NCBI GenBank assembly: GCA_963922205.1
Contig: CAWUHX010000045.1
Coordinates: 496,001-560,000, forward strand
Reading direction: 5' to 3'
From: Romanomermis culicivorax
Taxonomy: Eukaryota; Nematoda; Enoplea; Mermithida; Mermithidae
Length of the DNA: 64,000 nucleotides
Shown here: positions 1 to 11,416 of the stretch, in pieces
How positions within the stretch are numbered: the stretch's first letter is position 1
How the letters are laid out: each line of letters starts with the position of its first letter
Program-made: the position numbers and the translations under genes
The notes under the pieces: generated by a model
What the model was told of the DNA's origin: nothing
The model's database searches: none
What the model saw: the letters and a program-made list of their open reading frames with translations, nothing else

Positions 1-2
1 GA

Positions 3-3000
3 TCAAATTTTCTAACGCGCTTAGAAAGAGGGACTTTTGGATCGCTAACTTCGTTAAAAATTTTGAATTTAGACGATAACGATTTGGCTACTTTATCATG
101 CAAAATTTTGACAAAACTGGAAACTTTGTCCTTGATGTACAACTCTCTGACAAATTTTCCAATTTTAGGCGATAATACCAATTTCAAAAATTTGTTCTTA
201 GATGGCAACTTTTTGGGCGCTATCCAAACTAATGCCCTATCGTCTACACCAAATGTTATGCAAATTAGCATGAAAAATATGCACAACTTAAAATCGGTGG
301 AGAAATGCGCATTCTGCGGTTTACCGAAACTGAAACGACTGATTTTGAGCAAAAATCGACATTTAACGGAAATCGGAACTTTAGCATTCGGTACGGAGCC
401 GTTGACCGAAATCGATTTATCCGAAAATAAACTGACCACTTTGCCGTTTGACCTCATTTTTTGGGACGACGAACACAAAGTCAAGTTGAAAATGGGATAC
501 AATCCGTGGAATTGCGATTGTCAAATGAAATGGATTCTAAACGACGGGTTCCGAGAAATGATAGAAGATGATCCTAGGTAAGTTCCGGCTTGAAAAACTT
601 TTTTGATAAGACAGTAAGGCGCAGGAACCGAATGCAGTAAAAAAGGCAATATATAAAGCTGGAAAAGACACCAACATTAATAATAAAGTAACAGAGAACA
701 AAAAACAAAGAAACAAAAAGTAAAAAACGAACGCAAAAATAAAATGGCTGTAGGACAAATTTATCAAGTGAATAAAAACTGATAAATCGAAAGTAAGACC
801 ATCCAAACGGACTAAGTCACAATAAGACTAGATACTTCACTATAAGAAATTCAGAAATATAATGCGAGAAAAATTTAAAAAAAACAAATCTATAAGCAAG
901 GCAAAGAAGGAAAAGAAAAATGGGAAAACGCGAAGAGCATAAACTCTGAGAATCATGAAATCGAGCTAGAAAAATACGCTCTGTACATTGAGAGAACAAT
1001 GAACAACAAAATGTTAGAAGAATAAGATGAAGGGAATAGAGTGAGACATTTATCAATCCACAACTTGATTGAGATCGTGAAATTTAGACTGTTATGATGG
1101 TAATATATCATTTTTGCCTAGCCGGTGAACACAGTTATACATTAGCAGTTACGTGATATCAAGTGTTTCTTTTACGTTCTGTGCCTTCTTTACAAGTGAA
1201 CAAATACATCGGCTTGGGGTTTTGGTTTTGACCTCACTCGCAACATGTTTAAGCACACCCAAATAGTGAATTTAAGGGTGATCGTGAATGTTGTTTCTCT
1301 GAAACGAAAAAAAAATTGGGAATCAATCAACAAATCTCGTCGGACTATTCATTATAATCTAAAATGGTGTACCTCAAATTTTGACAACTTTATACTCGTA
1401 ATCGGTCACGGTCTTTGGGAAAAATCTGCTTGACCTCAACCAGATTTTCCGTTTTGCTCTTTTTCCTGTCGATATGTGGTATACACTTTACGATGAGCAA
1501 CATCATTTGAAAGTTTTGGAACAATGTTCACAATATTCTGACATGGATTTCAATAGTAAGTATTATAATTTATACATACCAAATGGCTCCAGTAACTTGT
1601 TGATAGTCAATGATATAGTTCATTTAATTTCAAAACAATTCAGGATGCAAATGGGGAAGATGCAAATGAGGAAAATGAGTTTAAAAAAGCTATAGTCTGT
1701 TTTTTATAAAATGCTTCCAAATAGAAAAGTGGCACAAATCAGTATCGTCGTCAAAATCGCTTACATAGAGCTCTTACTGAAAAATTTTTCACTCGAAAAA
1801 TTGTTAAAGGTTAGTTCAGTATGCTCGCAAATTTCCATTGCTCTATTATATACTGTTCGTCAGAAAATCGTGAAAATCTAAAATACTACTTGCTTTCCAC
1901 ATTCATAATTTGGAGGCATTTCAAGAAAAACAGACTGCACAATTTTCCGTAATTTGGAACAGTCAACTTGTGAAACAGAGATAGCGACTCAGGAAGCGGG
2001 TTGCTGCGACGTTGAGGCTCATTTGGAAATAATGAACCAATTTGATAACACATATTTGTAACAAGTATTCGAGACACCGCGTACACTACGCTGCTTATTA
2101 TTTTTTTCAAAAATCATTCGATCTATGCTTCTTATTGATTACTCTCCTTTTAATACGATAGTTGTGGCTTTTTATTCACTGCGTGTGGGGTCTTCATTTG
2201 TATGAAAATTTCAGTTTGTGCTTGTGTGGTGTGATTCTTAATCGAACATTTGTGGAATCAGGTGCTTCAGAAGAGTCAGTTTACAAAATGTAAAATTTTA
2301 ACCAAATACGGCCTACAAGACTGGCAGTGTAAAACAACTTTTAAAATTCGTAGTTCTGACAAAGGCAGTCTTTCACAATTGTCAAAACACGCATGAAAAC
2401 GATTAAAGTTCTTTTATCAATGGAAGACTACGTAAATGACAATAAAGATTAGTAGAAACAATGATTCTTCGGCTAAGTAAGTCTCGAAGTAGGGTCGAAT
2501 TTCCCTTTTTCTTAGTCTATTGTTCTTTCTTCTTTTCCTTTTTGTCTCTTCGTCTTTTCTTCTTCGATTTTTGCGTGCTTTGCAAATCGGTGGCTCTTTC
2601 GGCTATGTCATCGGCTGCAGTCGGTTGGGAAGGAACAGCCGGCATGGTCTCTCCATTTCCGGCGAGCGGGCCTTCCTGTGCCGGTGGTGGCTGTTGTCCC
2701 AAATCGGCGGACACCACAACGACGGCCGCGTCCTTTTTGCCCGATTTTCTTTTCTTCTTCCGCTTCTTTCTTTTCATTTTCTCGGACGGCGTTTCGGATT
2801 TCTTGGCGCGTCTTTTCTTCTTTTCGGACTTGGAACTTCCCCCTAAATTTTTTAAATGAAAAAAGAATCTATAGTCTACCTTACTTGAAATGTTTTTAAC
2901 TGATGAAAATGGAAAACAGGTATTTCATATTTTCACGATACTCTGCTAGACAACATGTCGCATAGAACTGAAAATTTCTGAGCACGCACAACTAACTATC

Positions 3001-6000
3001 ATTTAACAATTTTTAAAATAAAATGTTCTGTAGAAAAAACTTAGTGTGAGCAAAATACTTCTAAGTTTAGAAGCATTTTGTAAAAATTTGACTATAGAGA
3101 CTACAACAGCAAGGAATACAGTTGTTGATGCATCAGAACTTTTTCATATATGAAATTCGTGGAGAAAATCGAAATAACATGTGGACAATAATTTTGGAAA
3201 TAATGACATTTTGAATAAGGAATTCTCTCCTTCAAAAATTTACCCATACATTATAGAGAACAACCAGCAATTCTTCAACTTTTCATTTAGTAACATTTTA
3301 CGAAAAACCGACTATACAAAACTCAAGTCCAACAACGAACAAAAAATTGACATGACCTCCTAAATCACAGTAAACGAACTCTCATATCAATCTACAATTA
3401 TTTGAATAGCGCGGAGGACTGAAATGAGGGAAAAAATATCAAATATGCCTATATTTCACAGTTTACAGAAATGTTCGAGAGAGAAAGTATTAAAAAAATA
3501 TTGTGGCAAGCAAATTAAAAATATATAAAAATGATGAAACCAAAGAAAACAATAAATTTCTGTTGAAACAACGAAAGGCTTGAAATCGGCAATAAATAGG
3601 GAAATAAAAAACTACTTGCAGGGGTTCTGTATCAAACTCATCTGCCGACCATAAAGACAGCTTCGTGATTAATCTCGTCAGAGTAGAAATCCAAGATATT
3701 TTTGTCAAACGTAGCAGGTATTTGGCTAAGTTTAAATTTCAATTTGAGAATAGATTTACTTGTCATTTGTACAGAATTGCTTCAGTTCCTAAACTTTTAT
3801 GGCCATAAATCGTTAGGTGCTACTTCCACAGTACAGCACAATCTTTTAAGTTCCTTGCTGATGTCAGACCTACGACCAGCAACGCTCAGAACTCTCCCAG
3901 AAATTGTTGATTGTTCACAAATTACATTTTTCACCTTCCTTGGGTACGGCGGCAAGTTGACCCTCAGCCGGCTGAGGCAGCACTGGTTCTTGCGTTTCTT
4001 TGACTCTCGGGACTTGATCTCCTAACGGTTTCCCTATTTCGAAATCCGGAACAGCAATGTTTTGCGCATCAGCCTGCGGCGGTATTGATCCTTGGGGCAG
4101 GGCTATTTTTTCGGGCCCTGTAATGCCTTGCTGTTCCTAAAATGAAGATGTTGAGCTTTCAGGAGAACGTTGGTCGAAAAGATCGAAATATTATTTCGCA
4201 AAACAGCTTTACCTTAAATGTAGCTATCTCTATTGATTCTTTAGTTATTTTCTCATCGTGAGATACTTCCTAAAAAAGAGAAACGATGTAACTACATCAA
4301 AAATAATCATACTGTGAATAGTTTACTGTAGCTTTTTTCCCGCTCTTGCCACTTTTCGTACTTTTTGACTTTCGCTTCTTTTTCTTCGAGCTTTTCTATA
4401 GAATTGATCAGCTACAGTTTCTTCATTTATTTCAGCAAACCTACGACAGCCACTCACTTTCCGTTTTTCTTTCTCTTTTTTGTACAAAATATCTCGTTCC
4501 GATTTTCGTTGATGATGTCGTCGCAAAAGTTCCATATTACGTTCCACCTGAGCCGATCGTTCGAAACTGGACGTTTGTCGGCGACATTTTGTTTGCAGGT
4601 GGGAATCACTCTTGATACCTAATAGTAAACGCGCAAACATAATTTAAGAAGGAATAAGAACCGAATAACATTGGATATCTTGGCTGAAAGTTAGAAATCT
4701 AGAATTAAATTTTTTTGTCACGTTATTTTTTATCTCACGTTATTTTTTATCTCACGATTTTTTCTGTGAGCACATTTACATCTACAGAAGCTTTTGTATT
4801 TTTGCTTTAGCTCATTTTCAGTTTTTCAAGTCTCTACTTCCGTAATAAAATATCTCGATGTCTCGATGTTCACAACCCTATTCAACCATATTATGCAAAT
4901 AAGTTAAATTCTAATGCACGCATCAACTAAAACCATTTTTAGTATCTCTTAGCTCAACAAAAGTGATTTTTTAGACTTTTTCGACACTCGAAAAATAAAG
5001 ACAAAAAATTTTACTTGTTATTTTTATCTAGTTTTATTTAATCGTATCATATGCGCGCAGAAATGATTAGATTCTCTACGGTTTATCAACAGGATCCAGA
5101 GAAAATGAAAGTGTTTTTCACATTGAAAGCCTTTTAGTGAAAAAAGTGAAATATGGCTATGTCCGTCCTCACCGAGGCACTTATTGCACAAACAATGGAC
5201 ATCTTTAGTGCCGATTTCGTCATTTTTCAACGATTTGGTAATTAAGGCCATAATTTCTTTCGAGTTCAACGAATCTACGTCCCCCACGTGACTTAGATCT
5301 TTATTCTTTTCGTGGCAATTTTGACAAATCGTAGGTTGGATTCGATCAAGTTCCGGCTGCCTCGTCGTCGTTTTTTGACCTTCGTCTATTTTTTCCTCCT
5401 GTAGGTCGTCGCGTACTTGATCATCAGGCCGTTTGCCAAACTTCCAAAAACCGAGTCTCGTCGGCGACGAATGACACTTAGAGCGCATTTCGCCTTCTTC
5501 CAGCAGCTGAAACCAGGCGGAAGAATTTCAAATGATGAAGATTTGATTTCACAATACGAAAGCGAAAATTCAAAGAAAGCAGAACATGTAATCTCTGGAC
5601 AAATGAGAATCAATCAAACCTGAATTCTTTGTATTTGTGAACCATAAGTTGGCGCTGCAAAGTCTTATACGGAACCTAAACCACCTTCTGAATCTTGGGG
5701 CAAAATTGATGATCAGACATGTTTTTTCCAATTTGACATCTGAAGTTTAGCGTATGAATTGGTGTTCGAGATAAGAATTAGACTGAACATAGCTGAGCAG
5801 CAGTTTTTTATAAGGATAAATTTGAATAGTGTCGAATCGTGATTTTTAATCGGAATCACAATCATTCTGCTGCGAAGTTGAATGTATCAGGAATCTGGAA
5901 TTTTCATCCTTACTGTCAAAATAATCAATAAATTTCCAAATTTTCACTCGAAAACACGATAGCAGAGCCACGATTTATGCACACTTGGCGATATCAAATA

Positions 6001-8701
6001 ATTTTAGGTACTTCTGCACGTTATCGACCCTAGAATTTTTTCCAAGTTCTTTGACGTGTAAGGTGCAAGTTTCTTTTTCAAGGGTCAGTTGAGTTAATCA
6101 ATAAATGTGCAACACTGTATGACGGAGCGTTTCGCAAATTACAAAATATGAAATGGTACTTGTTTACGATTTTGTTTTTTACAAATTAAATAATTGACAT
6201 AAAAATGACAAAAGCTGATACAAATCATCAAGTATTTTTGATTTGTGATTATATCAAACTATTCCTACGCTGCCGTGATTCAGATCAAAAAATTTCGGAA
6301 ATTAGAGACGTACTGTATAGAAAAATTTGAGAGACGTACTGTATAGAAAGATTTGAGAGACGTACTGTATAGAAAGATTTAAAAAAATGAAAAAGAATCT
6401 GAATGAGCGCTTTCGATTCCATTGAACATGGAAAGACTCAACAGTTTGCAAATTAAATTAATTCTCTTATGCTACTTCTCTTTTTATACCCCCTATCTGT
6501 ATACCCTGTTCCTGTACCTGTATACCCTGTACCCTGATCTTATACCCTGTTCGACTCATGCTCACGTCACCTGTCTAATTAGTCGTTGAGCTTCGTTTCG
6601 TCGACAATGCCACACCGGGCAGGATTTTCGTACTTCGTCGGTCACTTCTTTTTCGGCGATCTCGGCACCGTCAGCCTTGACGCTCAGATTGTCCAACGTT
6701 CGCAGTACTAAGGGCAAGGACGGAATTTGAAATTCTTCAACCACGACGGCAGCCGCCGCCGCGTCTTCGCCGCTACCGCCGTCGAGTCTTTTCTCAGTTT
6801 CGATAACTTTCTGGGTATCGGCGTCCATGGCCTCCTTTGACTAGGTTTATACTCCGGGGATGCGGCGAAAAATTTGCATATGACTACTAGACAGATATAG
6901 GACCGTACAAAGCGACCGATCAGCAAGTTGACTTTTTCCTAGAATGATATTGCTGAGTAAACCAAGCAACGTTGCAAAATGGATTGAATTTCGATTTGGT
7001 GTAATCTTGAAATTTTAAAACTTTTATCAGATAACAATGAAATATGAAAATTTTGCAGAAGCATTGAACTGATCTTTTCGTGCTCTATCAATTTTTTATG
7101 TAAACATTTTTGAGGGTGGTATTTATTTCTGCAGTTTTTCCGTTTACAAGCATTTTATAGGAAACAGACTAAATAATTCTTTCGACGCTCAGTTAAAAAA
7201 TACTGATTGAAATGAGGATGAGATATAAGTTTTTACATCATGAAGATGATATGAAATACAGTAAGTGTGAGAAACTTAAAAACGGAGAATTTCTATATTT
7301 AAAAAAAGAAGAAAACTAGCTACATAAAATTCGAAAATACAGTAAGTTACAGTGGCCGACCAAAATTGATATTGTATCACTATAGTTTGCAGGTTCAACG
7401 TGACTTGCATGTTATTCGCTTGCAGTAAATTTCGATCTGTATCAATCACTTTAATAAGTGGTTTTTATGTTGAATTTTTGAATTGCTACGGTGAAGAAAG
7501 TGTTTGGCTAAATTTAGTCAATTGTAAGAAAATTCACCTAAAACAAAATGAAGAAACTTAAAATAAGAAATTCTATGATCCCTCATCTCATCATTGCTAA
7601 TGACCTAAGTTTTGATCAAATAATAAGTAATTTTTTCAAACTGTTTAATATTCATTCCATTGAAATGCTTCAGAATCTGTGGTATAAAGATCAAAGCTAA
7701 CTACCATACTACATCATCTTCGTAGTTGACCTCGCCCAGCTTATTTAGCTTTTGACGGTTTTCCTTAAAATCAGTTCAACTTTTCTGACTTAATCTTTCA
7801 AAAAATATAAAAATTGAATCAAATTGTTGGTTATAAAATTGAGGAAGTTCTACTGTGAAAATTTGCAGAATCAAGGATGTCGTTGAACGTTGGGTAGCTC
7901 TTTGGTAGTACTAACGGTAATTTTTTGTTGACCATTCTTCCAATTATCAATACTTACAGCAAAATTTGCATAATATGGTTCAATGAATATAGGTTCCTCC
8001 ATGAAGACTTAGCGTAAGTCGCATTTTCTGAACTGGAAGTTATATTGAACGATCATTTTCACAATATATATTTAAAGTTCTCCGTCGAAACTAGAAACTC
8101 ACCATATGATGACATGCTCCACATCTCGATGTCCAAAAATACGATCATCCAAAATCTGGTACATGACCTGGTAAGTTTACGTACATTGGATGATCTTTTT
8201 TCAGATGGTGCAGCATACTCTATAGAATATCGAAGAGAAGTTTCAAATTCTGGTAGGGAAACATTACGTAATCTAAGCCTATTTTCCAGATGTTTCATGC
8301 CCTTAGAACTACGCAATAAAAGTTTAAACAATTTGACTCGATCCGATTTTGACCTCCAAAAATGCTCGACGGTCGACAGCGGCGCAAAAATCGCTCCCCG
8401 GAATCGCCAGCCGTCTTACCCGAAACTATTTTTCTCTTTGGCAATGGTTCTTTTCATCGCTACTACGATTTCACTTTTGTGGATTTGGGTGTGGAAAAGA
8501 CGAAAAACAGTGCAGGCTGATCCAGTACAAGCTGCCAAAATGAAGTCGAAAATGAAAGTCGAACCTTACGCTTATAGGAATTTGGTAATGATGCAGGAAG
8601 ACATGGAACGGCAAGAAAGAACAACGGAGACGGCGACCGAAAGAGAAGACCCTTTCATGAATGTTGCTTGTTTAGCTTTGGAAAAGACTTCCGTTGTATA
8701 G
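3..8701 (+). CDS. Leucine-rich-repeat single-pass membrane protein (5' part outside window)
   Basis: Two exons are visible: 1-577 (frame open from position 3) and 8290-8701, stop TAG. The donor AG|gtaagt at 577 and the acceptor ttttccag| at 8290 join in phase and complete a C-terminal LRR cap. Exon 1 carries about six LRRs (LxxLxLxxN pattern) and the start of the cap, NPWNCDCQMKW. Exon 2 continues with CFMPLELRNKSL and a last Cys (QKC). A strongly hydrophobic segment (LFFSLAMVLFIATTISLLWI) follows, then a basic stop-transfer KRRK and a short cytoplasmic tail. This is the order of a type I LRR receptor or adhesion protein: extracellular LRRs, LRRCT, TM, tail. The signal peptide and first repeats would lie before the window. 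328 residues are visible. The ligand and exact orthologue cannot be told. The intron (578-8289) contains a complete gene on the other strand. Confidence 0.85.
1694..1936 (+). repeat. MITE family 1 copy, subfamily A
   Basis: About 243 bp with inverted ends AGTCTGTTTTTTATAAAATG and (inverted) CATTTCAAGAAAAACAGACT. It shares interior blocks with the copies at 47892 and 50163, including TTCCAAAT next to the terminus and GTTAAAGGTTAG. It lies in the large LRR intron. Confidence 0.8.
2517..6828 (-). CDS. Lysine-rich protein with cysteine cluster, seven exons, nested in an intron
   Basis: Exons (minus order): 6828-6571, 5506-5173, 4618-4458, 4395-4327, 4269-4213, 4136-3935, 2842-2517. All have GT-AG borders (donors gtgacg, gtgagg, gtgagt, gtaaac, gtaaag, gtgaaa) and all phases agree, giving 468 codons from ATG to TAG. 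The N-terminus is acidic and Ala/Val-rich. A possible zinc-binding cluster follows: C70/C75, CxxC at 147-150, CxCxxC at 191-196 and C209. After this come a basic helical stretch, short K/S-rich exons, a proline/glutamine-rich linker, and a C-terminal exon with several KKRKKK-type blocks that look like nuclear-localisation or RNA/DNA-binding signals. I do not recognise the family. A nuclear or nucleolar protein is my inference from the basic tail. Start chosen: first ATG of the first open exon. It lies wholly inside the intron of the LRR gene on the opposite strand. Confidence 0.72.
2882..3096 (-). repeat. MITE family 1 copy, inverted and diverged
   Basis: It has the family interior in reverse orientation (ATTTTCACGATACTCTGCTAG, TCGCATAGAACTGAAAATTT) and ends with AGAAGCATTTTGTAAAAATT. 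It sits in the last intron of the nested minus-strand gene, just upstream of its terminal exon. Confidence 0.6.
6305..6380. repeat. 26-bp tandem repeat, three units
   Basis: Units begin at 6305, 6331 and 6357 with GAGACGTACTGTATAGAAA and are nearly identical. Non-coding; between the first two exons of the nested minus-strand gene. Confidence 0.9.
6489..6553. repeat. Degenerate TGTATACCCTGT repeat
   Basis: Several imperfect copies of (C)TGTATACCCTGT lie just downstream (minus sense) of the first exon of the nested gene, inside its first intron. No coding potential seen. Confidence 0.7.
7095..7170 (-). repeat. MITE family 1 fragment
   Basis: Only one terminus is clear: TTTACAAGCATTTTATAGGA followed by AACAGACT. 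The remainder has decayed. It is in the LRR intron. Confidence 0.45.
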
Positions 8702-8839
8702 AGAGATTTTGTATCATTTGTGAACTATAGCCAAAGATAATTTTAAAAACAGTGTAGATGGACCATGATTACCGGTTACCAAACGCAGACTTGAAGTGTA
8801 AAAGGCTGAATCCGTCCAGAAAGTTGTCGACATCTGTCA

Positions 8840-9080
8840 AGTCTGTTTTTTACAGAATGCTTGTAAATTGAAAAATGACACAAATAAGTAACATCCTCAA
8901 AGTCATTTACACAAAGAGTTTACTGTAGGATATTTGACCAGAAAATTTCTCGGGGTTAGATAAGTAGGCTCACAAATTTTCAGTTCTATGCGACATGTGG
9001 TTTTGCAGGAAACGGTTAAAATATGATATAGTGCTTGCTTTTCCCTCTTAATATTTAAAAACATTTTTGAAAAACAGACT
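8840..9080 (+). repeat. MITE family 1 copy, subfamily B
   Basis: 241 bp from AGTCTGTTTTTTACAGAATG to the inverted end ATTTTTGAAAAACAGACT. The subfamily is marked by TTGTAAATTG inside the left end. Confidence 0.8.
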
Positions 9081-9895
9081 GGACTTTTCTAAGTTGAGAT
9101 TTTTGACTGACGAGCGAAGGGTCTACCGGGACGAATTCCATATATTTGCATACCATAGAGCACTCTACGGCCTACAGGTATACGAGCAATATTACAGTAA
9201 GTAACAATCTTTTGTCCATAGGCCACATTCACAGTAAAATTTTCATAAATGTTGCTAACAGAGGTAAGTTTGGCCACGTCCGATATCAGTATTGTGGAAA
9301 GTTTTCTATGATTAATTCAACGTTTCTCTACATTATAAAATTTTCTACTCGGTGAAAATAGCCCATAAAACTGATCTTATTTTTTTGATTGTCGCTGGAT
9401 CTGTCATTTCAATGTAAATATAATGCTTCTGTGGGCCTTTAGTAATGAGAGCAGTATCAACTTCATACATTTATTCAAAAAATTATAAAATTTTGAACCC
9501 ATGAAAATTGTAATAGGTACGCGAGACTCCACCTACAGTACGCTGTTTTTGGAGTTTGGCTTATAAATATTTTCTCGAAAAGTCCTTTTGGACCTGAACT
9601 TCTTATTGTTTACTCTTCTCAACTGTAAGTTCAGAAAAGTTGTGTCTTTTTTAGGTCAAAATATGTTCACTGTGAGTGGGTCCACCTTTATAAGAAGAGC
9701 TCAGCTTAATTTGCGAGCCTCATACCTCGTCATTTTCTAACTGAAATATCTCGCAGTAAAACGTTTGTGTAAATGCCCTTAAAGGCGGTACTTTTTCATC
9801 GTTTCTTACAATTCACAAGCATTTTACAAAAAACAGATAACTTTGTGCTTGTCTGATGACATTTCTCATCAAATATTTGTGAAATTAGAAGAGAT

Positions 9896-10251
9896 GGAGC
9901 CGGTTTCATCAAAAAGACTTACGCTCCAGCTGAGCTGCAGCTTAAGCTGTAGCTTAACTCTATACCTTATACCATTGCCGTTAAGCTGCAGCTCAGCTGT
10001 AGCTCAACTCATGCACATAAAACATATTGAGAAAGTTAAGCTGCAGCTGAGCTGTAGCTTAACTCCGAATGTAAGGACATTGTCGTTAAGGTGCAGCTCA
10101 GCTGCAGCTTAACTTTCCCGATATGTTTTGTGTGTATGAGTTAAGCTACAGCTGAGCTGCAGCTTAACGGCAATGGTATAACATATAAAGTTAAGCTACA
10201 GCTTAAGCAGTAGCTCAGCTGAAGCTCAAGTCTCTTTGATGAAACCGGCCC
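9896..10251. mobile_element. Palindromic AGCTGCAGCT-rich inverted-repeat element (family 3)
   Basis: The ends are inverted copies of GCCGGTTTCATCAAA(G/A)AGACTT. Between them run many alternating copies of TTAAGCTGCAGCTCAGCT and its reverse complement, with unit boundaries such as CCATTGCCGTTAAG. The whole can fold into a long stem. A shorter relative at 12578-12785 has the same ends. Non-autonomous; the ORF across it is incidental. Confidence 0.8.
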
Positions 10252-10469
10252 ATGATCACTAACAACATTATTTCGAAATGCAGTTTCAAAGTGTCATTTA
10301 ATCACTAGTTGACTGGTATAGTAAATCTATTATAATGATCGATGCACAGATCGCATGGAAATGAGTTCAACATCGAAACTATGAAGCTTAGTACTGTGAT
10401 TGATGAAAAATTAAAAAAAATTTAAACAGAATAGCTGTTTTTCAATATCCTATTAGCACTCAGATGTCG

Positions 10470-10780
10470 ATCATGCACTGCATGCAAATTCTGCTGGAGG
10501 TCAGCCCTGACAAGAGGCCGGATAGAACTGTTTTCTTTCTTGATAACAAAAAGAATGGTTCTCTAACACCCAAACAGGATAAGCACAGTTTTGATGTTGC
10601 TTCTTTGTGATCAAGTATGTTTTATTCAGAAAAATTGTCGAACTACAGCATCATTATCATTTTATGACGACTTTCTTTTCTCTCTTTCCAATTTCCATTT
10701 ATTATCTTCTCGATCAATGCTGAGGGTTGGCAAGAATCTGCTGAGAGTCAATTGAAATCTGCATTTGAAATCAGGTACAA
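10470..10780 (+). repeat. Family 2 inverted-repeat element, diverged
   Basis: It carries the family 2 landmarks AAATTCTGCTGGAGGTCAGC at the left, TTCAGAAAAATTGTCGAACT in the middle, and AATCTGCTGAGAGTCAATTG near the right end. The termini are eroded. Confidence 0.55.
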
Positions 10781-11416
10781 ATGAACAGCGGATAGGCGCG
10801 ATGTTTTCCCCATAATTTTGACTTTCCCATTGTCATAAAGAAATTCAGGGTTTTTCTACAGTGCAAAGCTTTGCACTCTGTGAAAAGTGTGTATCAAATC
10901 GAACCTACCTTTCTGGAAAGGTCTGCCTTTGACATTTTAAATTAAATGCGATAAAATACAGTTGCAAAATCCGACCCAAATTGAATTTTTCACCTAGCAG
11001 CTAACAGCGAAAAACAGCAAAGTCAATAACGGCCTAATTGATTCATTACTGAACGAAACTGGTTGGAATTCTGTTTGTGCAGCGTACTATAGGTTCAAAG
11101 AGGCCAGGTTATTTCTGGAATGAAAAGCACATTGATTGATGACTTTCAGAGAAAAACTCACGCTCGGGGAAGTCAGAATGTTGAATGATACCACCATTTC
11201 GAAAACTTTCCGTTAAAATTTTCAGTGGTGGATTCGATCGCAAAAAGTTCAGAAATATAAGTTTTTAACAGAACCTTCAACTAGTACCAAATTTTGAAAG
11301 TTCAGAATCACGATTGAGGACTTCAGGTTACTTTTGCATTGCAGGACTGCTGCATTTTATAAAAATTTCAACATGATGAGTATATCAACTCAATACATAC
11401 AAGATGACCTGAGAAA

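Larger units (their letters stand above)
8702..11416. other. Intergenic region between convergent genes, repeats only
   Basis: It separates the end of the LRR gene (+) from the end of the helical secreted protein gene (-). It holds a family 1 MITE (8840-9080), a family 1 fragment (about 9780-9836), the AGCT-palindrome element (9896-10251) and a diverged family 2 copy (10470-10780). I see no splice-bounded coding exon in the rest. Confidence 0.6.

Noticed and set aside
2461-2899. Plus-strand ORFs opposite the Lys-rich exon
   Set aside because: Antisense shadows of the last exon of the nested gene, which has matching splice phase on the minus strand.
9843-10112. 89-codon ORF with repeated LQLSCSL
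   Set aside because: Created by the AGCTGCAGCT palindromes of the family 3 element.
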